A stretch of 64,000 bases of DNA from Pseudocercospora fijiensis CIRAD86 (taxonomy: Eukaryota; Ascomycota; Dothideomycetes; Mycosphaerellales; Mycosphaerellaceae): positions 2,050,483 to 2,114,482 of the forward strand of contig NW_006921535.1 of NCBI RefSeq assembly GCF_000340215.1. The letters run 5' to 3'. The translations under genes and the position numbers were made by a program. Each line of letters opens with the position of its first letter. The stretch's first letter is position 1. Positions 33,150-45,179 of this stretch are shown here, one piece after another. The notes beneath the pieces are model-generated. The model was not told the DNA's origin and did no database searches. It saw only the letters and a list, made by a program, of their open reading frames with translations.

Positions 33150-36100
33150 AGAACTAAAAGATGTGGAGAGACGGCAGTGCGTGGGGCATATGTATCTACC
33201 CTATAGCAGTAAGGGCAGTGGATGATGGAGCATGGACACATGTATATATGCATGTAGTAGCTATCAGTATTGAGAAGGACTGCCCTGCTCTGCTCGCATC
33301 TTTCGTTGCTGTCTGGGTGTTAATCGGTTGAAAAAGATGTGACAGCTTGGACTCAAGGTACAGGAAGCATGTCTGTCGAAGTTTAGAAACATATTACCAC
33401 TCACATTGAATCATTGAGACATGCTCTTTTGCAGAACAAATGACGACCTATCAGGCCATGATCAAATAGCCCTCTGTGTCTTTGAGAACCAGATAGCCAC
33501 TGATCAACACGTCAGAGATCATGGAGACTTACATTAATACAAGCCCGAAATTTCGGCGTCTTGCTAGTCAGCTTCATTTTGTCCGTGGTTTGAGAGGCTA
33601 GGGGAACATCAACTGTAGCTCGGTGCAATTGTTTCCGACGAGTGCTTCCGACATCAGATAATGCAGTCGCGAGTTGCAGACAGGCAATGCTTGGTGAGAT
33701 TGAGAGACGAGCATTTCCAACGGCTTTCTGCAATCGCATTGCTCGGCTATGAGGCAGTCTTAAACCATCAATATGATTGCAAGCTGGAGAGGAGCTAAAA
33801 GTCGTAGCTCCCCGTGGTTTCTTAGGTACAGATAGTACTGGAGGTCTTGTCCATGAATGTTCGGATGCCGTGGTTCTCTTGCAACATTACCTGCTCACTT
33901 CAGATGCTGAATGGCGGTCGTCCGTATTGTAGAGATAGGAGATGAAGATTCTGACATCAGCGGGTGACGTTGAGGTGAAGTAGCACAATGATGTCAGTCA
34001 ATGCCTCTGCTTCTGTGTTGCATTCCAGTATATGCAGGGGACAGAGTTGTGCTATATCTTTGCCCAACTGCATTTGGACTGCGATCGCAGGCGCTCGTGT
34101 CGATGTCACGGGTTGTGGACGCTCACTATCAGCGGCCGCTATTCAAGCGCAAGCCTCTACCTGTAGCATACAGGCGTCTGCTTAAGCGACCAGATCATTC
34201 ACGCCATGGGTTACTCCGCAAAACCTTCCGAAGGTGGATTGCAAGCACTGTCGTCTCACTTGACTTGTTAGTTCAGGAACCATTTATGTTGAGATGAGAC
34301 TTGACGTCCTGTGCCTGGCCGGGATGCGCATATTCGAAAGCGTGAAGATATCGTGTAGACTTGACGTATGGGCAAAGTCAGGTGTCGTCAGTCCGAGCAT
34401 CCGGTGTTGGACTGATAACGATGTCGATCAGATACTCTCGGTCCGGCAGTCTCAAAGTTCAAGACTCAGCCTTGTGGTTGACGTCGCACAGGATCGAAGC
34501 TGCAATACCAGCCACAACTTTGACTTTATACCAACCACAAGGCTGTGCTATGCGCTCAGAGGTGACGTTTGACCCAAGCGCGAGCGGACGTAATGACCCA
34601 TTCCCCCAAGCCATCCCTGGACGACACGGAGATGGTCTCCTCAAGGATTGGAGCTTGTGTCCGTAGCAAATGTCATCCTGGTCGGAATCTGATGTATACC
34701 AAGTTGAAGATCGCTCGCGCCTGGGAGGAAGGGCGTCGAGGAGTATTTCCTAATGGCGGTGTCTCGGGACCGGGGAAGTTAGGGGCCGTGGGCGTGGTTG
34801 GATGCAGTTCGCATGGCATTAGTCCCTACTTAGCATCAATAGTTCACACCGTGTCGAGTCTTCGGTATGCTGAAAAGGGTATTACGAAGGCGCTTCGATC
34901 ATGTCTCACAGCAATGAGATGAGGCACGCCAGGATACTTCCTTGAAATCACCAGAACTCTGACATGCCCGTTGGCGTCGCTTCAAATCATCGTTCGCAGA
35001 CTAGGGCACCTCGTGGTAGAGATGCAAAGCGGCGCTGTCATGACTCATGATCACGTTGTTCGACTTGGACCTTGGTAGCAGTTGCCAGTTGGTACCCGTT
35101 GTTGCAAACGCTCGCCTGATGAATCTCCGCGATTTTACTCTGAAGCTCCTTCCAGGATCACGAGTTTGCATCCTGGTACATCGCTCTGGCGACATTTCGG
35201 CCCATACCGGCTTACTTGCATCATTGCATGCTCGTTCGATCGTTTGCCGTTTGTCGACGTCACGCATGCAACACAATGCTACACCAGCCTTGCGCGTGAC
35301 ATCCAGCTGATGAATGATTGCAGATGCATCGCGCGCTTCCAGGAGAAGTGATCAGCGTCATGCAGGCTCTTGCTGCGCTCATTGTGCTGCGTGTGCGCCC
35401 AGAGAGTGATGTTGAGGGGTGTTGATGGTCGTATGATTAGTAGGCTCCGTCATCGCAATATCGACGTTTGACGGTGAAGAACACAAAGAATTCTGGTGCG
35501 CTGTGCCTGAAAAGCAGAGTACATGCTTTAAAGGAGCTGGGGTGGTGAAGTCGACTTGGGTCGGACCTGAGGGGGTGCAGGAGAAAGCGGCATCGTACCG
35601 CAAGCCCTACGGAGTACTACATAGATCCGAGCCAGGTGCGTGCCAGGACTTGATTTTTGGTTCGGCAGGCCTGTGACAATTTCATGGCTGTCTTTACAAT
35701 ATTATTAGAATAAGTGGTGGGCACGGACTTCGCTCTCCAATAGTGCAAGTGAGGCTCGAAGGAAGGTGCCTTTACAAATCAATAGCATCTCTTTCGGCGG
35801 CGTCTCGTGCCTACTCATAACGCGGTACTAATGTACTGTAATGAGGTGCTCACGTGGACTTCCTGGTTGTTTCTTCGGCTCGAGACCGCTAGTCGTTCGG
35901 CTGTAGCCTGTGTAGGTAGGCGAGTCCAGGATCGGCGGTCTCTTCCATTGGTGAAGTTGTGGGCTTAGTTGTAGCCAATGTCAGATGCATGCGATGGCTC
36001 TAAGAAGCGAATTGATCGGGTTCCGCCGCTCACCGCCGAAAGCAGAACCTTTGCGGCAGCATGGTCTTCTCACGATGAGAACGGGTGCCTTGCGGGTGAG

Positions 36101-36356
36101 GAGGCATTGCGGAAGGGCGTTGTGGCTGTCGCGAGAGTCTCTGGGGTGCAGCAGCCGAGATTCACACGCGTCTGCCCAGTGCCGTCGTGGATCATGAAGA
36201 CGAGCAAGGCCGTTGTTTCACCGGTGCACCGTGTGGTTGGCTCCGAGCCATGCACAGGTTTTAGCCGAACTTGTCGCTTTTGGAGATTTCAACCTTGTCG
36301 GCTGCAGCGACATTGTATTAAGGTCGAGACGGCGCAAACTTTGAATATGTAGGATG
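33150..36356. other. Gene-poor region
   Basis: About 3.2 kb in which only short competing ORFs occur, none with recognisable domains or credible exon structure. Base composition is ordinary (CA and TG present), so this is not RIP-treated repeat. It may be old intergenic DNA, or hold non-coding transcripts that cannot be seen from sequence. Confidence 0.4.
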
Positions 36357-36364
36357 GGATGGTC

Positions 36365-36630
36365 TAGTGATAGAGCCCACCATCCAGTATATAGTATACA
36401 CATTGTATATTATACCGTGTATACAGCCTTTACGGCCGGAGACCTGGTATACACCTATAGAGGAGTTATGTAATACGCTGATAACAGCCTAGATACAGGC
36501 TTAGCAGCCGGACTTCCTAGGTTATTAAGGTATTCGCACGGGCCCTTACCTGTATACACCGGGTATATACTGGTATATTATACGGTGTATACAGGGCCAA
36601 TTCCTAGTATACCGTATATCCACATCCCTA
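36365..36630 (+). mobile_element. hAT-type MITE, copy A (266 bp)
   Basis: Non-autonomous element bounded by TAGTGATA on the left and CATCCCTA on the right, fitting the hAT terminal pattern (C/T)A(A/G)NG. It is flanked by a perfect 8-bp target duplication GGATGGTC (36357-36364 and 36631-36638). It has no coding capacity; the interior is rich in GTATAC-type palindromes. It is 97% identical to the reverse complement of copy B and exactly the same length. Confidence 0.92.
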
Positions 36631-36638
36631 GGATGGTC

Positions 36639-37405
36639 GGCACGTCCTCAAGCGGAGCCTCGTTGATTCATGCCAAGGACATGTACGTATCCCTTTGAAA
36701 TTTCGACGGCTGAGAGCGTTCATGCAAGTCGCCCCAGTTTTGCCTGTGCGCTCATACAAATTCCGTCTGTGCACACAATTAACCACCTTTTTTACTCCAC
36801 TTATGTTCGCCAAGCACAACCGGTATGACCTTCAAAGGGATAAGATGTCTGAAGACGCGGGTGTTGTAGATTGGTCCGATGGTGGGGTGGGATCAACGCA
36901 GCGCAGCGCAGCGCACGGCAGTCGAGGACATGTTCTTCTTCGCAAATGCCAAGGCTCGTAGTCGTAACAATGAGGCAGGCCCGCGCTGGCACGAGATGAG
37001 CCATGACCTCACGGTAACGCTTGCGGTTACGTTCGTTAGCGGCCAAGGGCGAACGTTGGCATCGGTGGCTAAAGACGAGATCAGGCTGCAAAGGGGGTTG
37101 CCGGTTTGGCGACAGACGCGGCGCAGACGTGGACATGATCATCGTCAGGACTCAGGAGTAGCTGCCATTGTCCTGAGCGGTCATCATGTCATGAGTTGCA
37201 ACTGACGGTGGATCCACCGCGTTGCCCATGTTGCGACGCCTGCGCTCCATCAGTGAATTGATGAGCTGAGCCGGGGTGGTAGGTGGGTTTCAACTTTCTT
37301 CCAGAAGAGCGCGCGCATCGAAGCTTTCCCGGCACCAGCCTTCGCTACGAGCCAAGGCCTACGAGCCTACGAGCCTACGAGCCTACGAGCCTACGATTGC
37401 GGCGA
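36639..37405. other. Segment between the two inverted MITE copies
   Basis: About 770 nt with no convincing gene. At 37357-37396 the 8-mer GCCTACGA is repeated five times in tandem. The two flanking MITEs give this segment long inverted-repeat arms. Confidence 0.5.
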
Positions 37406-37413
37406 GTCATCGG

Positions 37414-37679
37414 TAGGGATGTGGATATACGGTATACTAGGAATTGGCCCTGTATACACCGTATAATATACCAGTATATACCCGGTGTATACAGGTAAGG
37501 GCCCGTACGAATACCTTAATAACCTAGGAAGTCCGGCTGCTAAGCCTGTATCTAGGCTGTTATCAGCGTATTATATAACTCCTCTATGGGTGTATACCAG
37601 GTCTCCGGCCGTAAAGGCTGTATATACGGTATAATATACAATGTGTATACCACATACTGGATGGTGGGCTCCATCACTA
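37414..37679 (-). mobile_element. hAT-type MITE, copy B (266 bp)
   Basis: Inverted copy of the element at 36365, starting TAGGGATG and ending CATCACTA. It is flanked by a perfect 8-bp target duplication GTCATCGG (37406-37413 and 37680-37687). The different target duplications show the two copies inserted independently. Seven positions differ from copy A, every one a CpA/TpG versus TpA change. Confidence 0.92.
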
Positions 37680-38428
37680 GTCATCGGTGCGGTTCGCCCT
37701 CGCCCTCGCCCTCGCCTTCGCTTCCGACCTCGCACGACCGGCTACACGTGAGGGAGTAACTCGGACCAACGAGCAAGGGGCGGGGCCCGCGCGGACTCCT
37801 GAGTCCTGAGCTGGCGCATACCCATGGCCGGCATGCAAACGACGATGCAGACGCAGATGCAGACGCCGGTGTAGATGCAGCTGCAGATGATGCAGAGGAG
37901 CAGTCGCCTCGCCTCGCCTCGCCTCGCTGTCGCACGCCTGCATAGCACATGGCAGCGAGCGTTAGTTAGACGTCGCCACCGTGCAGCGCGCCGCCGCCGC
38001 CGCCGCAGTGCCACAAGCAACAGCTGTCGCGCGCCAGATTCGACTGATCGGATCCGCCAGCGGCTGGCTTGGCTTGTACGTACATCGGTCCGCTCATCAC
38101 AACCCACCCTTTAGCCCGCATCGGCAGAAGCCCGTCGTTGTGAAACCCTATGCCCTGTCCTGCCATGATTGGCTGGATGGCTACCAGGCAGGTGCCGGCA
38201 AGCTATGACTAGCCATGTCGAAAAGCATCATACTGTATATCAGTCGCCCTCGACCGCCTCTGGGGCTCGCGGGCTCCAGTATTATTGCCTTCACTCCGTC
38301 GAATTCACGTTCCCGCTCGAATCGCTCCGTCGCATGTGCAAGAGTAGGCCGAGTCCACCAGCGCCTTGACGTACGCACTGCCATATTAGCGCAGAACCAC
38401 CGTCCAAGCCTTAAGCAACTACTACTAG
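37680..38428. other. Upstream region of the SFP1-like gene with short tandem repeats
   Basis: Contains a CGCCCT hexamer run near 37694-37718, GCAGAC-type repeats near 37845-37885, CTCGC repeats near 37908-37928 and a GCC run near 37990-38005. It probably holds the promoter, long 5' UTR and first exon of the transcription factor gene. I could not identify the start codon exon. Confidence 0.4.
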
Positions 38429-40509
38429 TCGCCATCCGCCCTCCGGGTCCGGTTGGCCGTCGAGAACTCCTTCAAGCTGGCGTTCTCACAGTCTAACGAC
38501 TCCCCTCCGCCTCTCACCTACAGTGCAGAGAGCACACCCGTGTCGACTCCAGAAACTGCCGGCACACCACCTCCGCCCAAGCAGTCGCGAGACGACGATT
38601 TATTCTTCAACTGGCACAAAAAAGCCGCATCCGACAACGCGATCGCCGACGACTTCACCAGCGACGACCTGCTCTTTCCGCCCGACGACGACGAGCCAGA
38701 GACTCTACCCCTCTTTCCCACCGCTTCGCCACTACCGCACATCAACGAAATGCCTTCCGCGGCATCTCCGATAAATATCGCCACCAGCCGAACCACCTCC
38801 TCTTCACCCAGGAGTCAACAGTCCAACCTCACCTCGCAACTTCGAGATTCGCAAGAACGGGGCGAATCAAATACTATGCCCGCACCACAGCACGTTCCCG
38901 TCATGAAGCCACGCCAAGGGTCAGTCAGCATGCTGGGAACCACACCATTCGGCGCAAGGCAGATACCCGGCATGCAGCGTCGTGAGAGCACTTACGGCAA
39001 CGGCATGTCAGGCAGTCTGGTCGCTGGACAGAGTTGGGGTGGAATCTCCATGGGTAGTTTCATCAGAGACGAGTACGTATTTCTGAGACATATGTCTCAG
39101 CTTCAAGTGAATGTGCAACTGACGACACTTGCAGCATTCTCATGGCCGGCACATCTCCGTATCAGTTCAACTCGCCCTCCTTCCACTCTTCGTCGTACCT
39201 TCCCAAGATGGAGGCGAACTACATGAAAGACTACGTATGTTGCGACATCCGCCTCGATTCGATGCACGAACTGTTGCAGCATTACGAGGAAGCACACGCA
39301 GCTCAGCCAACTCAGACGATGGGACGAACACCCAAGGACCAGCTCCCAAGCAGTAGAGCGGCCAACGCAACAAGCACTGCGCAAGCGGTACAACAGCAGA
39401 CACAATCGCAGCAGGTGAAAATTCCTCAACGGACACTCGCTCCACACAGCGAATCGATGCCTCCTAACCCTTCGACGCCAATGTTTAGTGGCCAGAGCCA
39501 GGACCACATCGGCACCTTCGACAACCTCGACGATATGGATATGGACATGGGCGACGGTGGACCGCAAGTCCAGCAACCACAATACCAACCACAACCTCAG
39601 TTTGGCCGACAACAGCCACGAGGGCCTTCGGTCAACGTGAATCTTGCAAACGCATTTCAAGGGCAAGGTCTGAACGCTGCAACGCCTACGACGCCACACG
39701 CAAATCTGCAAGGCATGGGCTTACCGCACAATCCAACGGTTTCATCGGTAAATACTCCCACACTCACAACTCAGACTCTCTCACAACAGACAGCGACTCC
39801 CGACACTTCACAACCAAGCACACCAGCTGAGCTCGATCCTGACTTCATTGCTTCCATGGGTAACCTTGGTCATATGGACTACAACGCACTGGCTCAAGGC
39901 AATTTCGATTTTGGCGCCTTCAATTACATGGGCAGCATGAACAACGGTGGGTCTGCGACGATCGACAATCCTGAGAAGCGGTTACTGAGCAAACAAGGGT
40001 TCGGTAACAAGGGAATGCCAAATCCGGCTTTCACGAACGCACAATCAAGCGAACTTGCCAAACGCGTTCGAGAAAGTCAACTTCTCAATGGCCTTGCTGG
40101 TGTTGGAGGATTTGTGGGCGAGGAGATCAAGCCGTTCAAGTGCCCTGTCATTGGCTGCGAGAAGGCATACAAGAACCAGAACGGTCTCAAATACCACAAA
40201 CAGCACGGTCACCAAAATCAACAGCTTAAAGAAAACCCTGATGGTACGTTCTCAATCGTGGATCCTGCGACCTCAATACCATACCCCGGCACGGTCGGCA
40301 TGGAGAAAGAGAAGCCATATCGATGCGAGGTATGCGGCAAGCGATATAAAAACTTGAACGGTCTCAAGTATCATCGACAACACAGCCCACCTTGCAATCC
40401 AGATCTCAAGCTCAACAACCCGAATGTTCCCGGTCTGCCGACCAATCTGCAAAACCTGAATGCCAACGTCGCCGGCGCTGGACTTGTCGGCGAGGGCATG
40501 GGCTACTGA
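38429..40509 (+). CDS. sfp1: SFP1-like C2H2 zinc-finger transcription factor, 5' end unresolved
   Basis: Exons <38429..39072 and 39135..40509, with a 62-nt intron (GTACGT donor, TTGCAG acceptor) joining GSFIRD with ILMAGTSPYQF. The frame is open from 38429, directly after an ACTACTAG acceptor-like site, so an upstream start exon is likely. The first in-frame ATG (38750) would drop clearly coding sequence. The N-terminal half is Ser/Pro/Asp-rich. Then comes a split first finger (DYVCCDIRLDSMHELLQHYE plus EAH), a Gln-rich middle, and two C-terminal C2H2 fingers: KPFKCPVIGCEKAYKNQNGL with KYHKQHGH, and YRCEVCGKRYKNLNGLKYHR with QH. This arrangement is typical of yeast Sfp1 and its filamentous homologues, regulators of ribosome biogenesis and cell size. 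A direct link to the eL20 gene in this window is not implied. Confidence 0.87.
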
Positions 40510-41490
40510 GTCAGCTCAATTTCCGCGGTTTGCGGTTCGCTTGGGTGCAGCCCTGCTTACCTGCTCGAGCGCTGTCACATTCCCGTTCACCGCCCGGGCA
40601 CTCAGCGTCTGTGCAGCGATCGGACGCACACACTTCACCTACAGCTGCACATTGTTTTCTTCCGCATCGCGCAGCATCTACCGTTCGAGACTGGTCGAAT
40701 CACTCGACCCTTTTTTCGCACATTGTTATAGCGATATCGTTTAGCGAGGCGTTTGGGAGTTTGGAATGATCTCCGAAGGGAGGACCTGGCATCGCCAATG
40801 CTTGCTACGATACCCCTCTAGATCGAAATGCCGCGATCTTTGTTTATTGGCAACGGCTTGGGCACAAAAGACCGCTTGGACCTTTATTTTTGATACGACC
40901 TCGGGCTACCCTTGGGCACAGCGTCCCAGCTATTTTCTGCTTTGCTCGATGAATCGCCTGACGAATGCACGATGCAAGCAGCGACGGCAAGGATTGCAAG
41001 CTTTTACAGAAAACATGAATGGTTTTATTAATGTTGAGAGGATGGCGTTGAGAGCGGCGTTTGAACAGCGAAGAATAGACCACAAGTAGACATCGCCACT
41101 TGGTGCGTGAGCACGATAGAGAGACTTCTCACATATGCATGATACCAGCACACATTTCGAACACATCTCAAATCGTCAATTTCCTGCCTGCCTAAGACTT
41201 GCTGATGAGAACCATATTGAACCGCAGGGTGGGTTCGAGGGCCCGCCTCCCCGCAAGAATCGGGAATGGCTTGGTGGTCTTCCAAGCTCTCGTCAGCGCC
41301 CAAGAGGCTGAAATCCTCCTGTGAACAATCAAATGAATGATGAATGTTCGCGTCGGACTGCAAGACATGGCATCCACGCAAGGAGGAGCGGACTTCTTCA
41401 TCAATCGCCCAACTGCCAAGGCGGCATCGATCCCGTGGAAAGATCCACCCGCCCCGTCCAACCCAGTCGTGCGCGGCACGCTGCTGCATT
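40510..41490. other. 3' flank of the SFP1-like gene, no gene seen
   Basis: About 980 nt of ordinary composition. Overlapping short ORFs on both strands look accidental. RIP-type sequence begins abruptly just after 41514. Confidence 0.4.
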
Positions 41491-42129
41491 TTCGCCGCAC
41501 TTTCTCAACCGCTATCTGAGCGCTATAAGGAGCGCTATATAGCCTAATCGAGCCTAGCAGTGCCAAGTATAGGTTGTAATTTCCGTCTCTTCCGCGTGCC
41601 GTGTGTTCTCGTATAGATATCGCGTTCTATATCGCGTGCCGCGCGCAGGTAAGCACTATAGCGGTCGTAAGGTCGCGGTTAATAGCGATTGTCGCTATAA
41701 TCGTCGCTATAGTATAGACGCAACGTAGAGACCGTAGTTTCCGCTCGCGGCCGACTATTCTATATACTATTAAGGTATAGTCGCTAGACGACTATATCGA
41801 TAAGAAGATAGAAGATAAGTATAGGTACGTCGCTTTCTTAATAGATTTAATAGTATGTCGCTATTTAGAGGTTGTTATCGGTTATTAAGTCGCTACTAGA
41901 AGTATAACTAGACCTTACTATCGCTGCTTAGCTAATTACCGCGGATATAGGTTTAGTAAGGTAGAGATTCGCTTTCTATCGACTATATTACGAATTAATA
42001 CTATTAAATAGTCTAATCGGTATACCTACGACCTAATACTAGCATTCTATATAACGTGTCGTCGACTATCGTATTCGTATCGCTAGAAAGACTTATATAA
42101 CTATTTTAGGCGGCCTAAATGCTTCCTAT

Positions 42130-42780
42130 CTACGATCTTCTCGGATATAATCCTCTATTTAGAGGAACAATTTAGAGACCTCGTACGCTAGCACCTACAA
42201 TTAAGGCTATACTATAATCTACGACAATTTGTAAGAAGTACTAAACAAGCCGGATATCTAGGTAGATTTTAGGGATTTATCGATAGTACGTTTCGGGGCA
42301 CTACGAGACCTCTTCGATCGATATATAATTAACGAATCTACTATACGGGGCATAAGAAGAAGCATAGTTACAAGTTCTAAGGCATTATTACGCCTAACGG
42401 TATATTATTATCTCTTATCGGCCTATTCGAAGGCAAATCTAACGACTAGTCTATCTAGTACGAATCTCGTATTCCTAAGCGGATACGAAGAATAATAGCA
42501 AACAGGCGTACGCTATATCTTTATAGCGATCTAGTATATTACTGCACTTACGGAGTTATCTGTCTATAGCCTAGCAAACCTCTACCTCCTTTAAAGTAGG
42601 TATTTAACACTCGAATATCGAGAGTAAGAATAGAGATAGAATATGCCTTTAGAAAGACTCTATAGTTATAGGGATATCTAGGCCTTACTAAGTAGTAATA
42701 TATTAGCAATTAACCGGTCTTATTATATTATTTAATAGCGACAATGCTTACAAACCTCTATACGTGCCTACGTAGCGGCA
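42130..42780 (+). pseudogene. DDE_Tnp_4 (Harbinger-like) transposase, RIP-inactivated
   Basis: Decayed reading frame with many TAG/TAA codons at positions where Trp or Gln would be expected. The three acidic catalytic positions can still be recognised: Asp in GFID, Asp in the GKSND segment and Glu in the IEIEYAF segment. The gene cannot encode a full protein. Limits are approximate. Confidence 0.55.
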
Positions 42781-43266
42781 ATTAGTATACTACTCGCTTC
42801 TAAACTCGACCTCCCTTCGCTACGGAATATCTCTATCTATACGGCGATATACCGGAGATAGAAGAACCTCGCTATCCTAAGCGAAAACACGTAAGAAAGC
42901 GGAGGCGCCGACATATTACTAGCACTTTAAATAGGACCTAAACGTTCGAGATAAGAGGAAGAATAGTATATCTCGGAGGTCCGGCCGCCTCCGCGGACCT
43001 CCGCGGAGGTTAGCTTAGCATTAGCGGAGATATATATATAAGCTAAGCCGACACCCTTACTTACACATTTTACTACTACGCAACACCCGCACCTATATAA
43101 AACTATATATACGCTTCATCGTCTATATAAGAGCTATAATATATTTTTTATACGACTTTATACGACTAAAATTGACTATTTAACGGCTATAGAGCGAAAG
43201 CAATTTATATATAGCGCTATTCGAGCTAATTATAGCTTAAACTTCGAGAGATCTACGCTCGGATCG

Positions 43267-43463
43267 TGTTAGGGCTAAGGAGGCTATATATAATTAGTAT
43301 GTAACTAGGCCGAGTAAAGCTAGGGTCTTAATGCCTTAGGTAGGGCTTAGCGCTTAGCGTTAGGCTAACTCTCCTACCTTCCTCCCTCTTCTCCTAGATC
43401 TCTATCGAATACTATACTAATTTACTACTACCCTATCTACCTACTAATATAACCCTTCTTATA
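43267..43463 (+). repeat. 5' LTR (197 bp)
   Basis: Begins TGTTAGGGCT and ends CTTCTTATA. It matches the 3' LTR at all but six positions. Five of those six are CpA/TpG versus TpA changes. Confidence 0.92.
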
Positions 43464-43639
43464 TAGTATTCGATCTACCCTTTAAGGGTAGCAGCTAGAT
43501 AGTCCTTATTTCAAGCTTTTAGCGGTATAGCTACGAAAACTATCGATTTAACTATATTACGCCCGAAGAACGGGACCTATACGTACTATTCTATTAAAAC
43601 AACCGTACTAATTATTAAGCAAGGCCTTCTATACGGCCT

Positions 43640-45110
43640 ATTACACTAAGTTAAGTATACTAGGCCGATATCTACTAATTCCGCTATATCCGCATCTTAG
43701 GGGCTAATAATATATTATTAGTAACGCCCCTTACAATAGCCGGTTTATTACGAAATAACAACCGTGCTGCCGCTAGTAGCGCTAGCAACGACAACGCTAG
43801 CGGCATAGTGCCTACTAAAGCGCCTCCTACTAAAGTGCCTACTAAAGTGCCTCCTACTAAGGTGCCTACTAAAGAGCCTACTAGAGGGCCTACTAAAGAA
43901 CCTATAATCGAAGGGGATAACCTATCGTTGCCTATTAACGACATTCTTAGCAATATTGTTAACCGTCGATATAGCTAACTAGCCTTTAGGCCCTAGCTAG
44001 TAGCGAGACTTTAAGAAGCTACCTAAAACAGGCTTACTACCTTATATTAAGAACAATAGCTAAGGAATAATCTCCTCGAGATTCGCCGCCTATAGGAGGC
44101 CCTAACAACTAATGCTAAACTAATAGTAGGACCTTCCTCGCTACCTGTCTAGAAGAAGGATACTAAACTTAAGGACTATACCGTATTTAATAGCTCTAGC
44201 CGCAAGTAGTACAATAATCACATACGTAATTATAAATTGAACTAGCGGAATGCACTAAGGGCCTTGCTAGATAACTACTTATTAGTCGTCTACGCTATAT
44301 AGTACATTAATAGCGACCTAAAGCGCACCTAGGATAACTATTTTGAATCCCTTAACGATTAGACCGCTATTTAATAGCAGGACTATAAGACTATTATACT
44401 AAACACCCTTAGCAACCCTATATTACGCTAGCAGCACGCCTAAGACTAATACCTACGTACTAAACAAAAGGCCGACTAAACCTCTCGATCCTTCGAGGCC
44501 TATCTAAAGACCCTTAAGGACGATTTGCTACCTAAAACTGATTCTATCTAGATCTCCGAAATACGCCCTAAATTGAGATAGGAATTAGTCCTTAAATTGG
44601 ACCGCCGCCGTGTGTTTAAATAGGCTAATCTTATACGCATTTAATTTATAGTTAAAGTCGAAACTGCAAAGCGTATAGTATAGCTATAGCAACGGTTAGA
44701 ATCTAAGATACGACTATCTACTAACTGTAGTAGCCGCGGTAGAAACTAAGGAAGTACTCCCTAAACTAACACTGCTAACAATAGAAACAGTAACGACTAA
44801 CGTAGGAGAGGTAGGGGCCGATACCGCGGTAGAAACCCCTAGCGAGGAAGAGGACAAGGAAGGGGCTTATTTCTATATGCCCCTAATCGTTCCTCTAGCT
44901 CTAGCGCTAATCCGAGTAGATATAGCAACCTCCTAATCGGATTGAAGTGCTTTAACTACGACAGTACTAGCTACCTACTAGGCTAATGCGACAAACCTAA
45001 GGATTAGGCCCGAATCGACCGTACTACCGCCGAGCACCGTAAGCACCTTTTAGCCGCTAATACTACCCCTATCGGTCCTTCGAAAAAAGAATAAGCGCCG
45101 CACTAACCGT
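43640..45110 (+). pseudogene. Gag-like frame, RIP-inactivated
   Basis: Decayed gag region. At 43807-43903 an in-frame tandem repeat encodes variants of PTKVP (VPTKAPPTKVPTKVPPTKV and so on). Near 44945-44995 is a nucleocapsid-type zinc knuckle remnant (CFN...LG.CDKP), with the His position changed to Tyr. Many TAG/TAA stops. Boundaries approximate. Confidence 0.6.
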
Positions 45111-45179
45111 TAGCCTCGTACGGCGTAAGACTATCGACATTGTGCTAGCTATAATACGCTCCTACCTTATATAGAACAC

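Noticed and set aside
41028..41566. Overlapping minus-strand frames at the edge of the RIP block
   Set aside because: Two different frames overlap without splice support or recognisable motifs.
43684..43953. 89-codon minus-strand frame with SLVGTLVGG repeats
   Set aside because: It is the mirror image of the PTKVP repeat in the decayed gag frame of the LTR element, not a separate gene.
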